Of a stretch of DNA of 64,000 nt, positions 1 through 9,607 are shown in pieces. Each line of letters opens with the position of its first letter. Positions within the stretch are counted from its first letter, which is position 1. The notes beneath the pieces are model-generated. The model saw nothing but the letters and a program-made list of their open reading frames with translations. It was not told where the DNA came from and did no database searches. A program made the translations under genes and the position numbers. Source of the DNA: Pedobacter sp. BAL39 (GTDB lineage: Bacteria; Bacteroidota; Bacteroidia; Sphingobacteriales; Sphingobacteriaceae); contig NZ_ABCM01000003.1 of the NCBI RefSeq assembly GCF_000170795.1, forward strand, positions 1-64,000, in the 5' to 3' direction.

Positions 1-2
1 AA

Positions 3-3000
3 CCGCTCAGTTATACCCTATATGAGAAGACCGTTGTGATCAAAAGGAAACCTCCCTTAATCAATAAGGACTTCGCCGATGTTGTAGTAACAGGAGTCAT
101 TAGGGATGATCAAGGCGGAACGCTCCCCCAAATTACCATCAGGATCAAGGGGACTGCATTAGGTACCAATAGCGATTCCAACGGTAAGTTTACGATAAAG
201 TTACCGGATGGCAGCCAAACCCTCGTTTTCTCGGCCATAGGCTATGAGACTTTGGAGGTTGCAGTTAATAACCGAACTCAGATAGATGTCACTTTGAAAG
301 AAAAGGTATCTACAATGAATGACGTGGTCGTCGTGGGGTATGGCTCCCAGAAAAAGGCCGATGTGACGGGCTCAATTGCCTCGGTAAATGAGGAGGCTTT
401 GAAGAGCGTGCCTGTTGCCAACCTGGTTAGTGCACTTCAAAGTCAGGCACCAGGCCTGGATATTCAAAAAAGCGGCGGCAATAGCCATCCAGGATCGACA
501 CCATCTATCTCAGTTCGCGGGCAACGTTCATTAGGGGCAACCAATGATGTCCTGTACGTTGTGGACGGGATTCCTTTTAACGGAACTTATATCAACGACC
601 TGAACCAGGATGATGTAGTGTCTGTTCAGATATTGAAGGATGCATCAGCGACTGCAATTTATGGCTCAAGGGGGGCGAATGGTGTGATACTCATTTCTAC
701 CAGACGCGGCAAAACCGGTGCGCCTGTTATAACTTATAGCAACTACGCCGGCGTGATGAAGCCCCTGGGGTATTACGATGTGATGGAACCTGATGCCTAT
801 CAGGTTTATAAAAAATGGGGGAGCTATCATGCGAACAACCCGAATGTAATTAACGCGCCCAATCCTTATAATGGCATAGATGATCCAAGGTTCTACACCG
901 ATGGCATCACTTTTTTGCCAGCGGAGCTTGCCGGCTTACAGAACGGAACTAATACCAACTGGCAAAAACAGATCTTTAAAAATGGCTTCCGGACTAATCA
1001 TCAGTTGGGTTTGTCGGGCGGTAGCGAGCAAACAAAGTATGCGATTTCGGCAGGTTATTTTGGTGAAACCGGCGTTTTTCCAGGACTTTCTTTTCAGCGC
1101 TTCAGTTTCAAGGTGAGTGTCGATCAGCAATTGGGAAAAATTTTTAAAGTGGGGATCAGCTCAATCAATTCAGTGAGCAGGACCAATGGGGAGGGGATAA
1201 ACCCGGTAGCTCAAGCTTTGCAATCCAGCCCCCTGACCGTTCCCTATGATGCGGCAGGTAATTTGATCCCATTTCCAGGTGGTGGCTCCCTGATTTATAA
1301 TCCGCTTGCCAATCTTGTTCCTGGCGCCGTAGTTCAGAACAGAACCCGTTACAACACTTTCACAACCGTTTATGGTGAGGCACAATTCAGCCCTCATCTT
1401 AAATATAGATTCAATGGTGGGGTGGAACTGACTCCTGAGACTTACGGGGACTTCTTTGGCAGTACCACCTTTCAAAATTTAAGCGGCCCCTCCACAGCCA
1501 GAAACAGCAATTATGATTATCGGAATTTTACCCTGGAAAACCTTCTTGTTTACGAAAATACATTTGCCCGGAACCATCATTTTACAGGAACGGGGCTTTT
1601 CAGTTATCAGCAGGATAATAAGTACAGTACGACATTGACCTATAATAATATCCTGGCTGATGATGTACAATATTACAACCCGGAACTGGGTTCTAATTTT
1701 AAGGGAACAGGCGGATATTCCAAATTCTCCATTGTTTCTTTTATGGGCCGCATCAACTATGACTTTAAGAGTAAGTACCTGCTCACGCTGACGATGCGAT
1801 CTGACGGCTCATCCACGCTGGCTCCAGGAAATAAATATCATTTATTCCCTTCGGCAGCAGTTGGCTGGAATATCACCGAAGAAGGTTTTATGAAAAGTAT
1901 CAATGCGGTGTCCAGCTTGAAACTGCGTGTTGGTTATGGTACAGTAGGTAATGCAGCGGTTAGTCCTTATCAGACGCTGGGCGGCCTTGGTATCATTAAT
2001 TACAACTACGGAACAACTAATGTAACAGGCACCTATCCCAATAATGTACCCAATCCTAAGCTCGGTTGGGAGTACACGGCATCATTGAATATCGGTATGG
2101 ATTTCGGTTTGTTCAAGGAGCGGATAACTGGTACAGTGGATGTTTATCAGCAAAAAACCAGCGATTTAATACTTCCTCAAAATCTTCCGATCACCACCGG
2201 CTATACCTCGCAATTCCTGGCCAACGTAGGCAAGACGGAAAATAGAGGTTTAGAAATAACCATCAATTCGGTCAATATCAAAGCCGGGTCGAGGAAAGAT
2301 TTTGCCTGGACGACCAATTTCAATATGACTTTTAACCGCAACAAGATTACGGCATTGCAAAATGGTGTGACCGAAGATGTCGGCAATAACAGATTTGTCG
2401 GATCCCCGATAAGTTCGCTCTATAATTACCAGCGGGTAGGCATCTGGCAGAATACACCAATAGATTCCGCCGAAGCTAAGCGTCTTAATCTGACCCTTAC
2501 CGGAGCTGCCTCTGTAATTGGTACCATCAGGGTAGCGGACTTAAACGGAGACGGTGTCATCAATTCCAAGGACCGCACCATTTTGGGGACCCGGCAACCT
2601 GATTTTTTTGGCGGTTTCACCAATCGGTTCAGTTACCGGGGTGTTGATCTGGCTGTTGTCGGATCTTACCGCGTTGGAGGAACGCAAATCGCCACCTGGC
2701 TACAGCCCGGAAGCAATGTCAACGCGCTTAACGGGAAGGCCAACAACTTAAATGTCGATTACTGGACGCCAACGAACCGCGCAAATAAATATCCGAAACC
2801 TAATTTTAATGTCGGATCACCTGCTTATGGGGATTTACTGGGTTATTATAATGCGTCCTATCTTAAAATCAGGACGATCAGCCTGGGATATACGTTCCCC
2901 GCTCTAATTGCATCGAAGATCAAGCTGAAAAATTTACGGGTGCATGCCTCATTGAACGATGCGATCATCTTGTTTTCTCCACTGCACAAGCAGTTTAGTG

Positions 3001-3086
3001 GAGCTGATCCTGAATCGGCCGGTACGCTTGGAGTTGATACGCCCCCGGTTAAATCTCTATTGTTTGGTTTGAATGTTTCATTTTAA
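3..3086 (+). CDS. SusC-like TonB-dependent outer-membrane receptor (5' partial)
   Basis: This is the outer-membrane channel of a SusC/SusD glycan importer, powered by TonB. The reading frame is open to the left edge of the window. The residues before the first possible start (YTLYEKTVVIKRK) look like the end of a secretin/TonB short N-terminal domain, so the signal peptide and true start lie upstream. Next come a carboxypeptidase-regulatory-like beta-sandwich (about residues 17-90 counted from nt 36), the SusC hallmark NDVVVVGYGSQKK, the plug with LYVVDGIP and AIYGSRGANGV, and a long beta-barrel ending in an aromatic residue (NVSF). A STN domain at the N-terminus usually means signalling to a FecR anti-sigma factor, but none is visible here. 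The susD gene follows 13 nt downstream, so the two are co-transcribed. Substrate cannot be read from the sequence; the downstream enzymes suggest a mannose- or glucose-containing glycoside. Confidence 0.95.
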   Translation, partial: PLSYTLYEKTVVIKRKPPLINKDFADVVVTGVIRDDQGGTLPQITIRIKGTALGTNSDSNGKFTIKLPDGSQTLVFSAIGYETLEVAVNNRTQIDVTLKEKVSTMNDVVVVGYGSQKKADVTGSIASVNEEALKSVPVANLVSALQSQAPGLDIQKSGGNSHPGSTPSISVRGQRSLGATNDVLYVVDGIPFNGTYINDLNQDDVVSVQILKDASATAIYGSRGANGVILISTRRGKTGAPVITYSNYAGVMKPLGYYDVMEPDAYQVYKKWGSYHANNPNVINAPNPYNGIDDPRFYTDGITFLPAELAGLQNGTNTNWQKQIFKNGFRTNHQLGLSGGSEQTKYAISAGYFGETGVFPGLSFQRFSFKVSVDQQLGKIFKVGISSINSVSRTNGEGINPVAQALQSSPLTVPYDAAGNLIPFPGGGSLIYNPLANLVPGAVVQNRTRYNTFTTVYGEAQFSPHLKYRFNGGVELTPETYGDFFGSTTFQNLSGPSTARNSNYDYRNFTLENLLVYENTFARNHHFTGTGLFSYQQDNKYSTTLTYNNILADDVQYYNPELGSNFKGTGGYSKFSIVSFMGRINYDFKSKYLLTLTMRSDGSSTLAPGNKYHLFPSAAVGWNITEEGFMKSINAVSSLKLRVGYGTVGNAAVSPYQTLGGLGIINYNYGTTNVTGTYPNNVPNPKLGWEYTASLNIGMDFGLFKERITGTVDVYQQKTSDLILPQNLPITTGYTSQFLANVGKTENRGLEITINSVNIKAGSRKDFAWTTNFNMTFNRNKITALQNGVTEDVGNNRFVGSPISSLYNYQRVGIWQNTPIDSAEAKRLNLTLTGAASVIGTIRVADLNGDGVINSKDRTILGTRQPDFFGGFTNRFSYRGVDLAVVGSYRVGGTQIATWLQPGSNVNALNGKANNLNVDYWTPTNRANKYPKPNFNVGSPAYGDLLGYYNASYLKIRTISLGYTFPALIASKIKLKNLRVHASLNDAIILFSPLHKQFSGADPESAGTLGVDTPPVKSLLFGLNVSF

Positions 3087-3099
3087 TTGATTCGTACAC

Positions 3100-4749
3100 A
3101 TGAGCACATTTTTATATCGCATTTTAGCGATCACGTCCGTAGCTTTCATCACTTCAGGTTGCAATAAGCAACTGATTGAAGATCCAAAATCTTCACTTAC
3201 GCCAGAATATTTTAAAACCGCACAAGGCTTCCAGTCTGGGCTTGATGCTGCGTATGCTGGAAACCGTAATTTATGGGGATCGGAAAACCTGATGACCATG
3301 ACCGTGCCCGGAACAGATGAATTTAAATCCGGAGGGGGCGGGAACTCCAACTTTAACGTTTATTCCAGCAGTTATGATGCCAGCAGTGGATTTTTATCTG
3401 GTGTCTGGAATCCATGCTATACTTTCATCAATACCTGCAATGGCATCATTGACAATGGTGCAACGGTAACTGGACTTGATGCCAACACCGTTAAACAGAA
3501 AGTAGCTGAAGCCAAATTTCTCCGTGCTAACTACTACTTTTTGCTGGTTCGGTTTTTCGGTCCTGTAACCCTGAACAAAAATTTCATCAGCGAACCCAGC
3601 ACCAGTGCAGACAGAGCGCCAATTGCGGACATCTATAGTTTTATTGTGCAAGATCTGAAGGAGGCAATTGCTTCCCTTCCGTCAAGCCCGACCCTGAACG
3701 GGGTATTGCCAGGTAAGGCAACCGCTGCTGCGGCATCGCATCTGTTGGCAAAAGTTTATTTGACTAGAGCCTATTCATCTGCTAAACAACCAGACGATTT
3801 TCAGAACGCTTACAACACGGCAAGAGGGTTAATCGATAACTTAGCGACTTTAAACCTTGGTTTGTTGCCAGATTTCGGTTCTGTTTTTGCAGAAGGCAAC
3901 GAGGCCAGCCGGGAGGTCCTCTGGAGCGTTCAGCATACCTCGAACCTGACTTATAATGGTATCAGCAATGAATTAAATTTTCATTACGTTATGGGTTATG
4001 AAAATTTTCCGGGCCTGGTTCGCTCTATGGCTTACGGTCGTCCATATGGCCGCGTTCAATTGACCAGCTGGCTTTCAAATGTTTGCTTTGCGGATAAAAC
4101 AAATGACACGAGATACTATAAAACCTTTCAGTCGGTATGGCTGTCTAACTCGGCTGATAAAATCCCGAAGGTTAATGGAGTTCCTAAATACGCCTTGGGT
4201 GATACGGCTATTTATATGCCTGGGTTTGATGTGACCAACGCCAAGGTTAGTGCAAGTCGTTACTTACTGGTTCCTCCGCGTAATTACACCTTACAATTAT
4301 ATCCAACAATGACCAAATATCAGGATACAAAACGGGCTGGAATTAACGATCCTTCGGTTAGACCGATTATCGTGTATCGTTTGGCAGAAACCTATCTGCT
4401 GGCTGCTGAAGCGGCAATCAATCTGGGGGACAATACGAATGCCGCAAAATATATCAATGTGGTAAGGGCGCGCGCGGCTTACCCAACAGGTAATACTGTA
4501 GCAATGAATGTTACACCTGCACAGATTACGCTGGACTACATCCTGGATGAGCGGGCTCGTGAGTTGTGCGGAGAGCAAACTCGCTGGTTGGATCTGGTAA
4601 GCGCGAATAAGCTTGTCGAGCGCGTCAAGCTTTATAACCCAGATGCCGCACCAAACATTCAGGACAAGCATGTTTTGAGACCTATACCGCAAAGTCAGAT
4701 AGACAGAATCATTACAGGCGATAAATATCCGCAAAATACAGGATTTTAA
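3100..4749 (+). CDS. SusD/RagB-family nutrient-binding outer-membrane lipoprotein
   Basis: This is the surface lipoprotein that forms the lid of the SusC channel and binds the glycan. The N-terminus has a lipoprotein signal ending in the lipobox FITSGC, so Cys21 should be lipidated. The N-terminal SusD region (YFKTAQGFQSGLDAAYAG) and the C-terminal helical region (RLAETYLLAAEAAINLGD, then DERARELCGEQTRWLDL) are typical. At 549 aa the length is normal. It starts 13 nt after the susC stop. A 10-bp hairpin without a T-tract follows the stop codon and may separate expression of the transporter pair from the enzyme genes. Confidence 0.95.
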   Translation: MSTFLYRILAITSVAFITSGCNKQLIEDPKSSLTPEYFKTAQGFQSGLDAAYAGNRNLWGSENLMTMTVPGTDEFKSGGGGNSNFNVYSSSYDASSGFLSGVWNPCYTFINTCNGIIDNGATVTGLDANTVKQKVAEAKFLRANYYFLLVRFFGPVTLNKNFISEPSTSADRAPIADIYSFIVQDLKEAIASLPSSPTLNGVLPGKATAAAASHLLAKVYLTRAYSSAKQPDDFQNAYNTARGLIDNLATLNLGLLPDFGSVFAEGNEASREVLWSVQHTSNLTYNGISNELNFHYVMGYENFPGLVRSMAYGRPYGRVQLTSWLSNVCFADKTNDTRYYKTFQSVWLSNSADKIPKVNGVPKYALGDTAIYMPGFDVTNAKVSASRYLLVPPRNYTLQLYPTMTKYQDTKRAGINDPSVRPIIVYRLAETYLLAAEAAINLGDNTNAAKYINVVRARAAYPTGNTVAMNVTPAQITLDYILDERARELCGEQTRWLDLVSANKLVERVKLYNPDAAPNIQDKHVLRPIPQSQIDRIITGDKYPQNTGF

Positions 4750-4757
4750 TTTTTGAC

Positions 4758-4785
4758 TAGCCATGCATGGAACAGTGCATGGCTA
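4758..4785 (+). other. intercistronic hairpin after susD
   Basis: A perfect 10-bp inverted repeat (TAGCCATGCA ... TGCATGGCTA) with an 8-nt loop starts 8 nt after the susD stop. No T-tract follows, so it does not look like a strong intrinsic terminator. In this position it could stabilise the susCD mRNA or partly terminate transcription before the enzyme genes. The role is inferred; only the repeat is seen. Confidence 0.5.
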
Positions 4786-4885
4786 AGTTAATGCCATTCA
4801 ACAAATATTTATCATCGGTATCAGCTATCCGGTTTTATCAGCCGTTATGACTGTTACCATAATCATTACCCCAATCATATATGTT

Positions 4886-6232
4886 ATGGAGAAACGAAGA
4901 GATTTTATTAAAAAAATAGCTGTCGCATCGGCTGGAGTTTTGGCCACTAACAGCCTTTTTGGCATGAGTGCGAAAAGCTATCGCAATATTATTGGCGCTA
5001 ACGAACGCATCCAGGTAGCCATTATAGGTTTAAATGGCCGCGGCACTAGCATGGCAGCTACTTTTGCGCGGCAAAAGAATGCAGAGATACTTACACTTTG
5101 CGATGTGGATACGAGGGTTTTTGCCAAAGCGCTAAAAGCTGTAGCCGATAATCATCAAATTAATGTCCCCAAAACCGAGGGTGACTGTCGCAAGGTGATG
5201 CAGGATAAAAATATTGACGCCATCTACATCGCTACCCCCGACCATTGGCACACACCGCTTACCATTATGGGCTGCCAGTCAGGAAAGCATGTCTACGTAG
5301 AGAAGCCATTAAGTCATAACCCGCACGAGGGAGAATTGGCAATTGCTGCGGCAAGAAAACATAACCGGGTGGTGCAAATGGGTGCGCAGCGCCGTTCGGC
5401 CCCGATACTGACCGAGGGCATACAACAATTACACGCAGGAATTATTGGCCGGGTGTATTATGCAAAAACCTGGTACACCAACGATCGTAAGCCTACTTTC
5501 CTGAAACCTGGTATTGCGCCCACCGCTTTAAATTACGCTCTATGGCAGGGCCCCGCGCCAAGACTTGCTTACCAGGATGGTTTGATCCATTACAACTGGC
5601 ACTGGTTTTGGCATTGGGGAACAGGTGAGGCGCTGAACAATGGTACGCACGAGGTGGACATCGCCCGTTGGGGATTAGGTGTTGATTATCCCGTAAAAGT
5701 AACTTCCTCAGGCGGGCGCTATGCGTATAAGGACGATTGGGAAACGCCTGATACGCAGGTGGTGACGCTGGAATATCCGGATAAGAAAATGATTATGTGG
5801 GAAAGCAGCAGTGCCAATGGGCGAAAAATCGAGGGTGATGAGCGCGGGATTATTTTCTATGGCGAGAATGGAAGCCTAAGCACCGGCACTGATGCCTATA
5901 AAGTCTTTGACCTGAAAGGCAAACTCATAAAAGACGTGGGCCCGAAAACCAAAGAAGAAGCCGTACAGGGGCGTAATACGGCTAGCGTGAGCCTGAGTTT
6001 GGATAGCATGCACGTAGCGGACTTCCTGGATGCGATACGCAATAACCGCAAACCAAATTGCGATGTGGAGACCGGGCATAAAAGCATTATCGGTATGCAG
6101 CTGAGCAATATAGCCTGGCGTGTAGGACGGGAACTCCATCTCGACCCGAAGAACGGCCATATTCTCAATGATCCCCAGGCACAAAAGCTATGGCAACGTA
6201 GCTATGAGCCGGGATGGGAACCTAAAGTTTAG
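4886..6232 (+). CDS. Tat-exported Gfo/Idh/MocA-family oxidoreductase
   Basis: NAD(P)-dependent sugar oxidoreductase of the Gfo/Idh/MocA superfamily, probably periplasmic. The start at 4886 (MEKRRDFIKK) is preferred over an upstream ATG at 4847 because it puts a twin-arginine motif at the very N-terminus, followed by a hydrophobic stretch. The Rossmann segment VAIIGLNGRGTSMA, the CDVD turn and the conserved EKPL motif are present. A histidine/tryptophan-rich segment with HEVDIARWGLG matches the C-terminal catalytic half. Tat export fits a protein that folds with its cofactor before secretion. Related exported members in gut Bacteroides are known to oxidise glycosides at C3, and GH109 hydrolases belong to the same fold, so either chemistry is possible. 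It is followed 32 nt later by a TIM-barrel partner gene. Confidence 0.88.
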   Translation: MEKRRDFIKKIAVASAGVLATNSLFGMSAKSYRNIIGANERIQVAIIGLNGRGTSMAATFARQKNAEILTLCDVDTRVFAKALKAVADNHQINVPKTEGDCRKVMQDKNIDAIYIATPDHWHTPLTIMGCQSGKHVYVEKPLSHNPHEGELAIAAARKHNRVVQMGAQRRSAPILTEGIQQLHAGIIGRVYYAKTWYTNDRKPTFLKPGIAPTALNYALWQGPAPRLAYQDGLIHYNWHWFWHWGTGEALNNGTHEVDIARWGLGVDYPVKVTSSGGRYAYKDDWETPDTQVVTLEYPDKKMIMWESSSANGRKIEGDERGIIFYGENGSLSTGTDAYKVFDLKGKLIKDVGPKTKEEAVQGRNTASVSLSLDSMHVADFLDAIRNNRKPNCDVETGHKSIIGMQLSNIAWRVGRELHLDPKNGHILNDPQAQKLWQRSYEPGWEPKV

Positions 6233-6264
6233 TTAACATTCTGTTAAAATAAGTATTTCAAAAC

Positions 6265-7131
6265 ATGATCCATCATTTAAAAAAGGCCTTGCTAAGCTTG
6301 GTTTTACTCACTACTGTGGTTAGCAGTACCGCTGTAGCCCAAAAAAAACTATTTCCGGAAGCTCCCGGTATTGTATCTTATACCTATCGAAACCAGTTTG
6401 CCGAAGATGTGCCCGGCACCCTGGATAGGATAAAAGATAACGGAATAACCGATATCGAATTTTCGAGCTTGTTTAAACAAACAGCTGAAGACTTGCGCAA
6501 AATGTGCGATGCAAGGGGGCTCAAATGTTCATCATACGGGGGAAGTTACGAAGACCTGATAAATAAGACAGATGAATTAGGAAAAGCGGCCTTAGCGTTG
6601 GGAGCAGCCTACGTTAGGGTGGCTAATATTCCCCACAAAGGTCCTTTTACCTTAGAACATGCCAAACAGGCGGTTGCCGATTTTAATAAGTATGGTAAGC
6701 TGCTGAAAGACAAATATGGCCTGACTTTCATTTATCACAATCACGGTTTCGAGTACCAGCCTTACCAGGATGGCACTTTGTACGATTACATACTGAAAAA
6801 CACCGATCCTAAATATGTCAGTATGGAACTGGATATCCTCTGGGCATTTTTGCCTGGACAGGATCCAGCTCAATTATTGGCCAGATATGGTAATCGCTAT
6901 AAAGCATTGCACATGAAAGATTTAAAGAAAGGTGTGGCACGTGGCAGCCTTTCGGGTAGCACTCCAAAGGATAACGATGTGATTTTAGGCACCGGCCAAA
7001 TTGATATTCCCGCGGTGATCAAAGCCGCGCGCAAAGCTGGCGTGAAACATTATTACATCGAAGATGAAAGCAGTTCGTGCCTCACGCAAGTGCCTGAAAG
7101 TATCAAATATCTCAATAGCTTAAAAAAGTAA
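6265..7131 (+). CDS. secreted sugar phosphate isomerase/epimerase-like TIM barrel protein
   Basis: AP-endonuclease-2/xylose-isomerase-like TIM barrel of 288 aa. The N-terminus has a signal peptide ending near VVSSTAVAQ. Metal-site segments typical of the family are visible: YHNHGFEY, MELDILWAF, ALHMKDLKK and YYIEDESS, each at the end of a predicted strand. It lies between an exported Gfo/Idh/MocA oxidoreductase and a PQQ-type dehydrogenase, and all of them carry export signals, so it should act in the periplasm. Despite the family name it is therefore unlikely to use phosphorylated sugars. In comparable Bacteroidota clusters this type of protein is paired with the oxidoreductase to process 3-keto-glycosides. 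That role here is inference. Confidence 0.85.
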   Translation: MIHHLKKALLSLVLLTTVVSSTAVAQKKLFPEAPGIVSYTYRNQFAEDVPGTLDRIKDNGITDIEFSSLFKQTAEDLRKMCDARGLKCSSYGGSYEDLINKTDELGKAALALGAAYVRVANIPHKGPFTLEHAKQAVADFNKYGKLLKDKYGLTFIYHNHGFEYQPYQDGTLYDYILKNTDPKYVSMELDILWAFLPGQDPAQLLARYGNRYKALHMKDLKKGVARGSLSGSTPKDNDVILGTGQIDIPAVIKAARKAGVKHYYIEDESSSCLTQVPESIKYLNSLKK

Positions 7132-7149
7132 AAATAACAATAGAACTTC

Positions 7150-8352
7150 ATGCTAATAAAACTTTATAAACCATTGATGTTAGCCATTGCGCTAACATCA
7201 TTAACGAATCTTGTTATGGCTCAGGCCGTCACTTCTGTGGAAACCAGAAAGGCTAATACAGACTATGGACCTGCTTTTAAAGGGCAGACCCGTATAAGCA
7301 GTGTAAAAAGCAGGACTGCATATAAAGATGAGGTGATCAATGACAAGCTGAAGGGCCCCTGGGGTATTTGCGTATTACCTGATGGACGTCTGCTGATCAG
7401 CAGTAAGCCTGGCAGTATGCAAATATTGACAACGCAAGGCACTATTGTGAAAACGATCACAGGTTTTCCAAAAGTACATTTCCAGGGCCAGGGTGGTTTG
7501 CTGGATGTGAACATCGACCCCAATTTTAAAACTAACCGTATGGTTTATTGGACCTACGCCCAGCCGGGTGAAAACGGTGCTGCATTGGCTGTTGCCAAAG
7601 GTAAGTTGTCTGCCGATGAGACCAGGCTAGAGCATGTAAGCGTAATATTTGAAGCCGTTCCCCGCCATAAAGGTGGCGGGCAGTACGGCTCAAGGCTTGT
7701 ATTTGATCAAAAAGGTAATATACTGGTGAGTTCGGGCGATCGCAGTGCGGATAACATTCGTCAAAAGGCACAGGATCTGAGCGCTACAACCGGCAAAATC
7801 ATCCGGATTACTAAAACGGGCAGGCCAGCGGCCGGTAATCCATTTATAGGAAAGGCAAATGCTAAGCCCGAGATATATGCCTTAGGCTTTCGTAACCCGG
7901 ACGGTTTGGCGATCAATCCTGCTACAGGAGATTTGTGGGAGGCTGAGTTTGGTCCGCGTGGCGGCGATGAGCTCAATCTGATCAAAGCCGGTGGAAACTA
8001 TGGTTGGCCTGTGGTCACTTATGGCATTGAGTATAGTGGGGAGAAAGTTTACGAAGGCATTCAGCAGAAAGAGGGTACTTTACAACCTGTTTATTATTGG
8101 GATCCCAGCATTTCGCCGGGTTGTATGATTTTTTACACGGGCAACATCCCTGAGTGGAAAAACAATATTTTACTTGGTGGCCTGGGTGGTGTTCATATTG
8201 CGCGTTTGGTCATCAGGAACAATAGAGTTGTTGGTGAGGAGCGCTTGCTGGAGAGCAGGCAGGAACGCTGGCGATGTATGGCTATTGGTAAAGACGGTAA
8301 TCTTTACGCAGGTACCGATAGCGGCAAGCTGTATAAAATTAGCAAAAAGTAA
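7150..8352 (+). CDS. PQQ-dependent sugar dehydrogenase (GSDH/aldose sugar dehydrogenase family)
   Basis: Six-bladed beta-propeller of the soluble glucose dehydrogenase/YliI type, 400 aa with a signal peptide (to about residue 25, ...NLVMAQ). Family signatures are GPWGICVLPDGRLLISS at blade 1, GQGGLLDVNIDPNF, and GFRNPDGLAINPATGDLW followed by FGPRGGDELNLIKAGGNYGWP, which carry much of the PQQ and calcium site. The expected PQQ-side histidine region reads RHKGGGQYGSRLVFD, slightly different from the usual HHGGR form. The enzyme would oxidise aldoses or glycosides in the periplasm and pass electrons to the respiratory chain. It starts 18 nt after the previous gene and so sits in the same operon. 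Confidence 0.85.
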   Translation: MLIKLYKPLMLAIALTSLTNLVMAQAVTSVETRKANTDYGPAFKGQTRISSVKSRTAYKDEVINDKLKGPWGICVLPDGRLLISSKPGSMQILTTQGTIVKTITGFPKVHFQGQGGLLDVNIDPNFKTNRMVYWTYAQPGENGAALAVAKGKLSADETRLEHVSVIFEAVPRHKGGGQYGSRLVFDQKGNILVSSGDRSADNIRQKAQDLSATTGKIIRITKTGRPAAGNPFIGKANAKPEIYALGFRNPDGLAINPATGDLWEAEFGPRGGDELNLIKAGGNYGWPVVTYGIEYSGEKVYEGIQQKEGTLQPVYYWDPSISPGCMIFYTGNIPEWKNNILLGGLGGVHIARLVIRNNRVVGEERLLESRQERWRCMAIGKDGNLYAGTDSGKLYKISKK

Positions 8353-8408
8353 TGTAGAGAACCTACAATAGACGGATCACATTAAGTGCAAATTACCAAT
8401 CTACAGAC

Positions 8409-9581
8409 ATGAAAAATAAATCTTTTTACCGGCTCTTGCTATTTTTTTTTATTGTTATTAATGCTGATGCCTTTGCTCAGAATCGAAATGTATTACCTGG
8501 TTGGGCTTTTGGCGGATTTGCCAGGCCAAAGGGAATGAATCCTGTCATTTCGCCTGATTCATCCGCAATATTTGTAGACCCGATGACCGGTTTGAAAACA
8601 CGTTGGGCAGCCAATGATACTTTTAATCCTGCCGCGGCTGTCAGGCACAATCAAATTGTGGTCCTTTACCGCTCTGAAGATAAAAGTGGAGTGAAAATTA
8701 GTACGCGTACCTCCCGTCTGGGTTACGCAAGCAGTAAAGATGGTTTTCATTTTACCCGGAAAGCCAAGCCTATATTGTATCCTGGTAACGATGATCAAAA
8801 AGAATACGAGTGGCCTGGTGGCTGCGAAGATCCTCGTGTGGCTGTAACAGAGGATGGAACCTACGTCATGTTATATACACAATGGAACCGTAAGTTACCC
8901 AGATTGGGGGCTGCTACTTCTAAAGATCTGATGCGTTGGACTAAACATGGTCCGATTTTTCAAGATGCCTACGCCGGTAAATTTCTGAATATGCCCACAA
9001 AGTCTGCTTCTATATTGACCGCCGTAAAAAACGACCAGCAAGTCATCACTAAAATAAATGGAAAATACTATATGTATTGGGGTGAGCGGCATGTATACGC
9101 AGCAACATCAACTAACCTGATTGACTGGACACCTATGGTTGATTCAAAAGGAGACTTGTTGATACTTGCATCTCCCCGAAAAGGCTTTTTTGATAGCGAT
9201 ATGACGGAGTGCGGCCCACCCAGCATTTTGACGGATAAAGGCATTATTCTGTTTTATAATGGAAGGAACCATGCAGATGAGCGAGGTGACAGGCGTTTCA
9301 ATGGTGGTGCCTATTGCGCCGGTCAAATGTTATTTGATAAGACAGATCCCACTAAACTATTGGACCGGCTCGAGGTACCTTTTCTTAAGCCAATGGAAGC
9401 GTTCGAGAAAAGCGGACAGTACACAAACGGCACGGTATTCATTGAGGGGATGGTTTGGTTCGAACACAAATGGTTTCTGTATTATGGTTGTGCAGATTCA
9501 AAAGTTGCCGTAGCGATATTTGATCCAGCAAGGCCCGCAGATCCCGACCCGATCGTGTCAACTGAGCAAGGCATCAAATAG
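8409..9581 (+). CDS. GH130-family glycosidase/phosphorylase, secreted
   Basis: Five-bladed beta-propeller glycoside enzyme of 390 aa with a signal peptide ending near residue 24 (DAFAQ). The segments FNPAAAVRHNQIVVLYRSED and GGCEDPRVAV are the hallmarks of family GH130, where the aspartate of EDPR (Asp141) is the general acid. GH130 contains mannoside phosphorylases and beta-1,2-mannosidases; the phosphorylase/hydrolase choice depends on phosphate-binding residues that I cannot judge by eye. An exported enzyme would have little free phosphate, which favours hydrolysis. It is the last gene of the locus and suggests a mannose-containing substrate. A GH43- or GH32-like assignment is the main alternative. 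Confidence 0.8.
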   Translation: MKNKSFYRLLLFFFIVINADAFAQNRNVLPGWAFGGFARPKGMNPVISPDSSAIFVDPMTGLKTRWAANDTFNPAAAVRHNQIVVLYRSEDKSGVKISTRTSRLGYASSKDGFHFTRKAKPILYPGNDDQKEYEWPGGCEDPRVAVTEDGTYVMLYTQWNRKLPRLGAATSKDLMRWTKHGPIFQDAYAGKFLNMPTKSASILTAVKNDQQVITKINGKYYMYWGERHVYAATSTNLIDWTPMVDSKGDLLILASPRKGFFDSDMTECGPPSILTDKGIILFYNGRNHADERGDRRFNGGAYCAGQMLFDKTDPTKLLDRLEVPFLKPMEAFEKSGQYTNGTVFIEGMVWFEHKWFLYYGCADSKVAVAIFDPARPADPDPIVSTEQGIK

Positions 9582-9607
9582 ACAAGCTTGTCAGCGATGC
9601 CGAAAAA

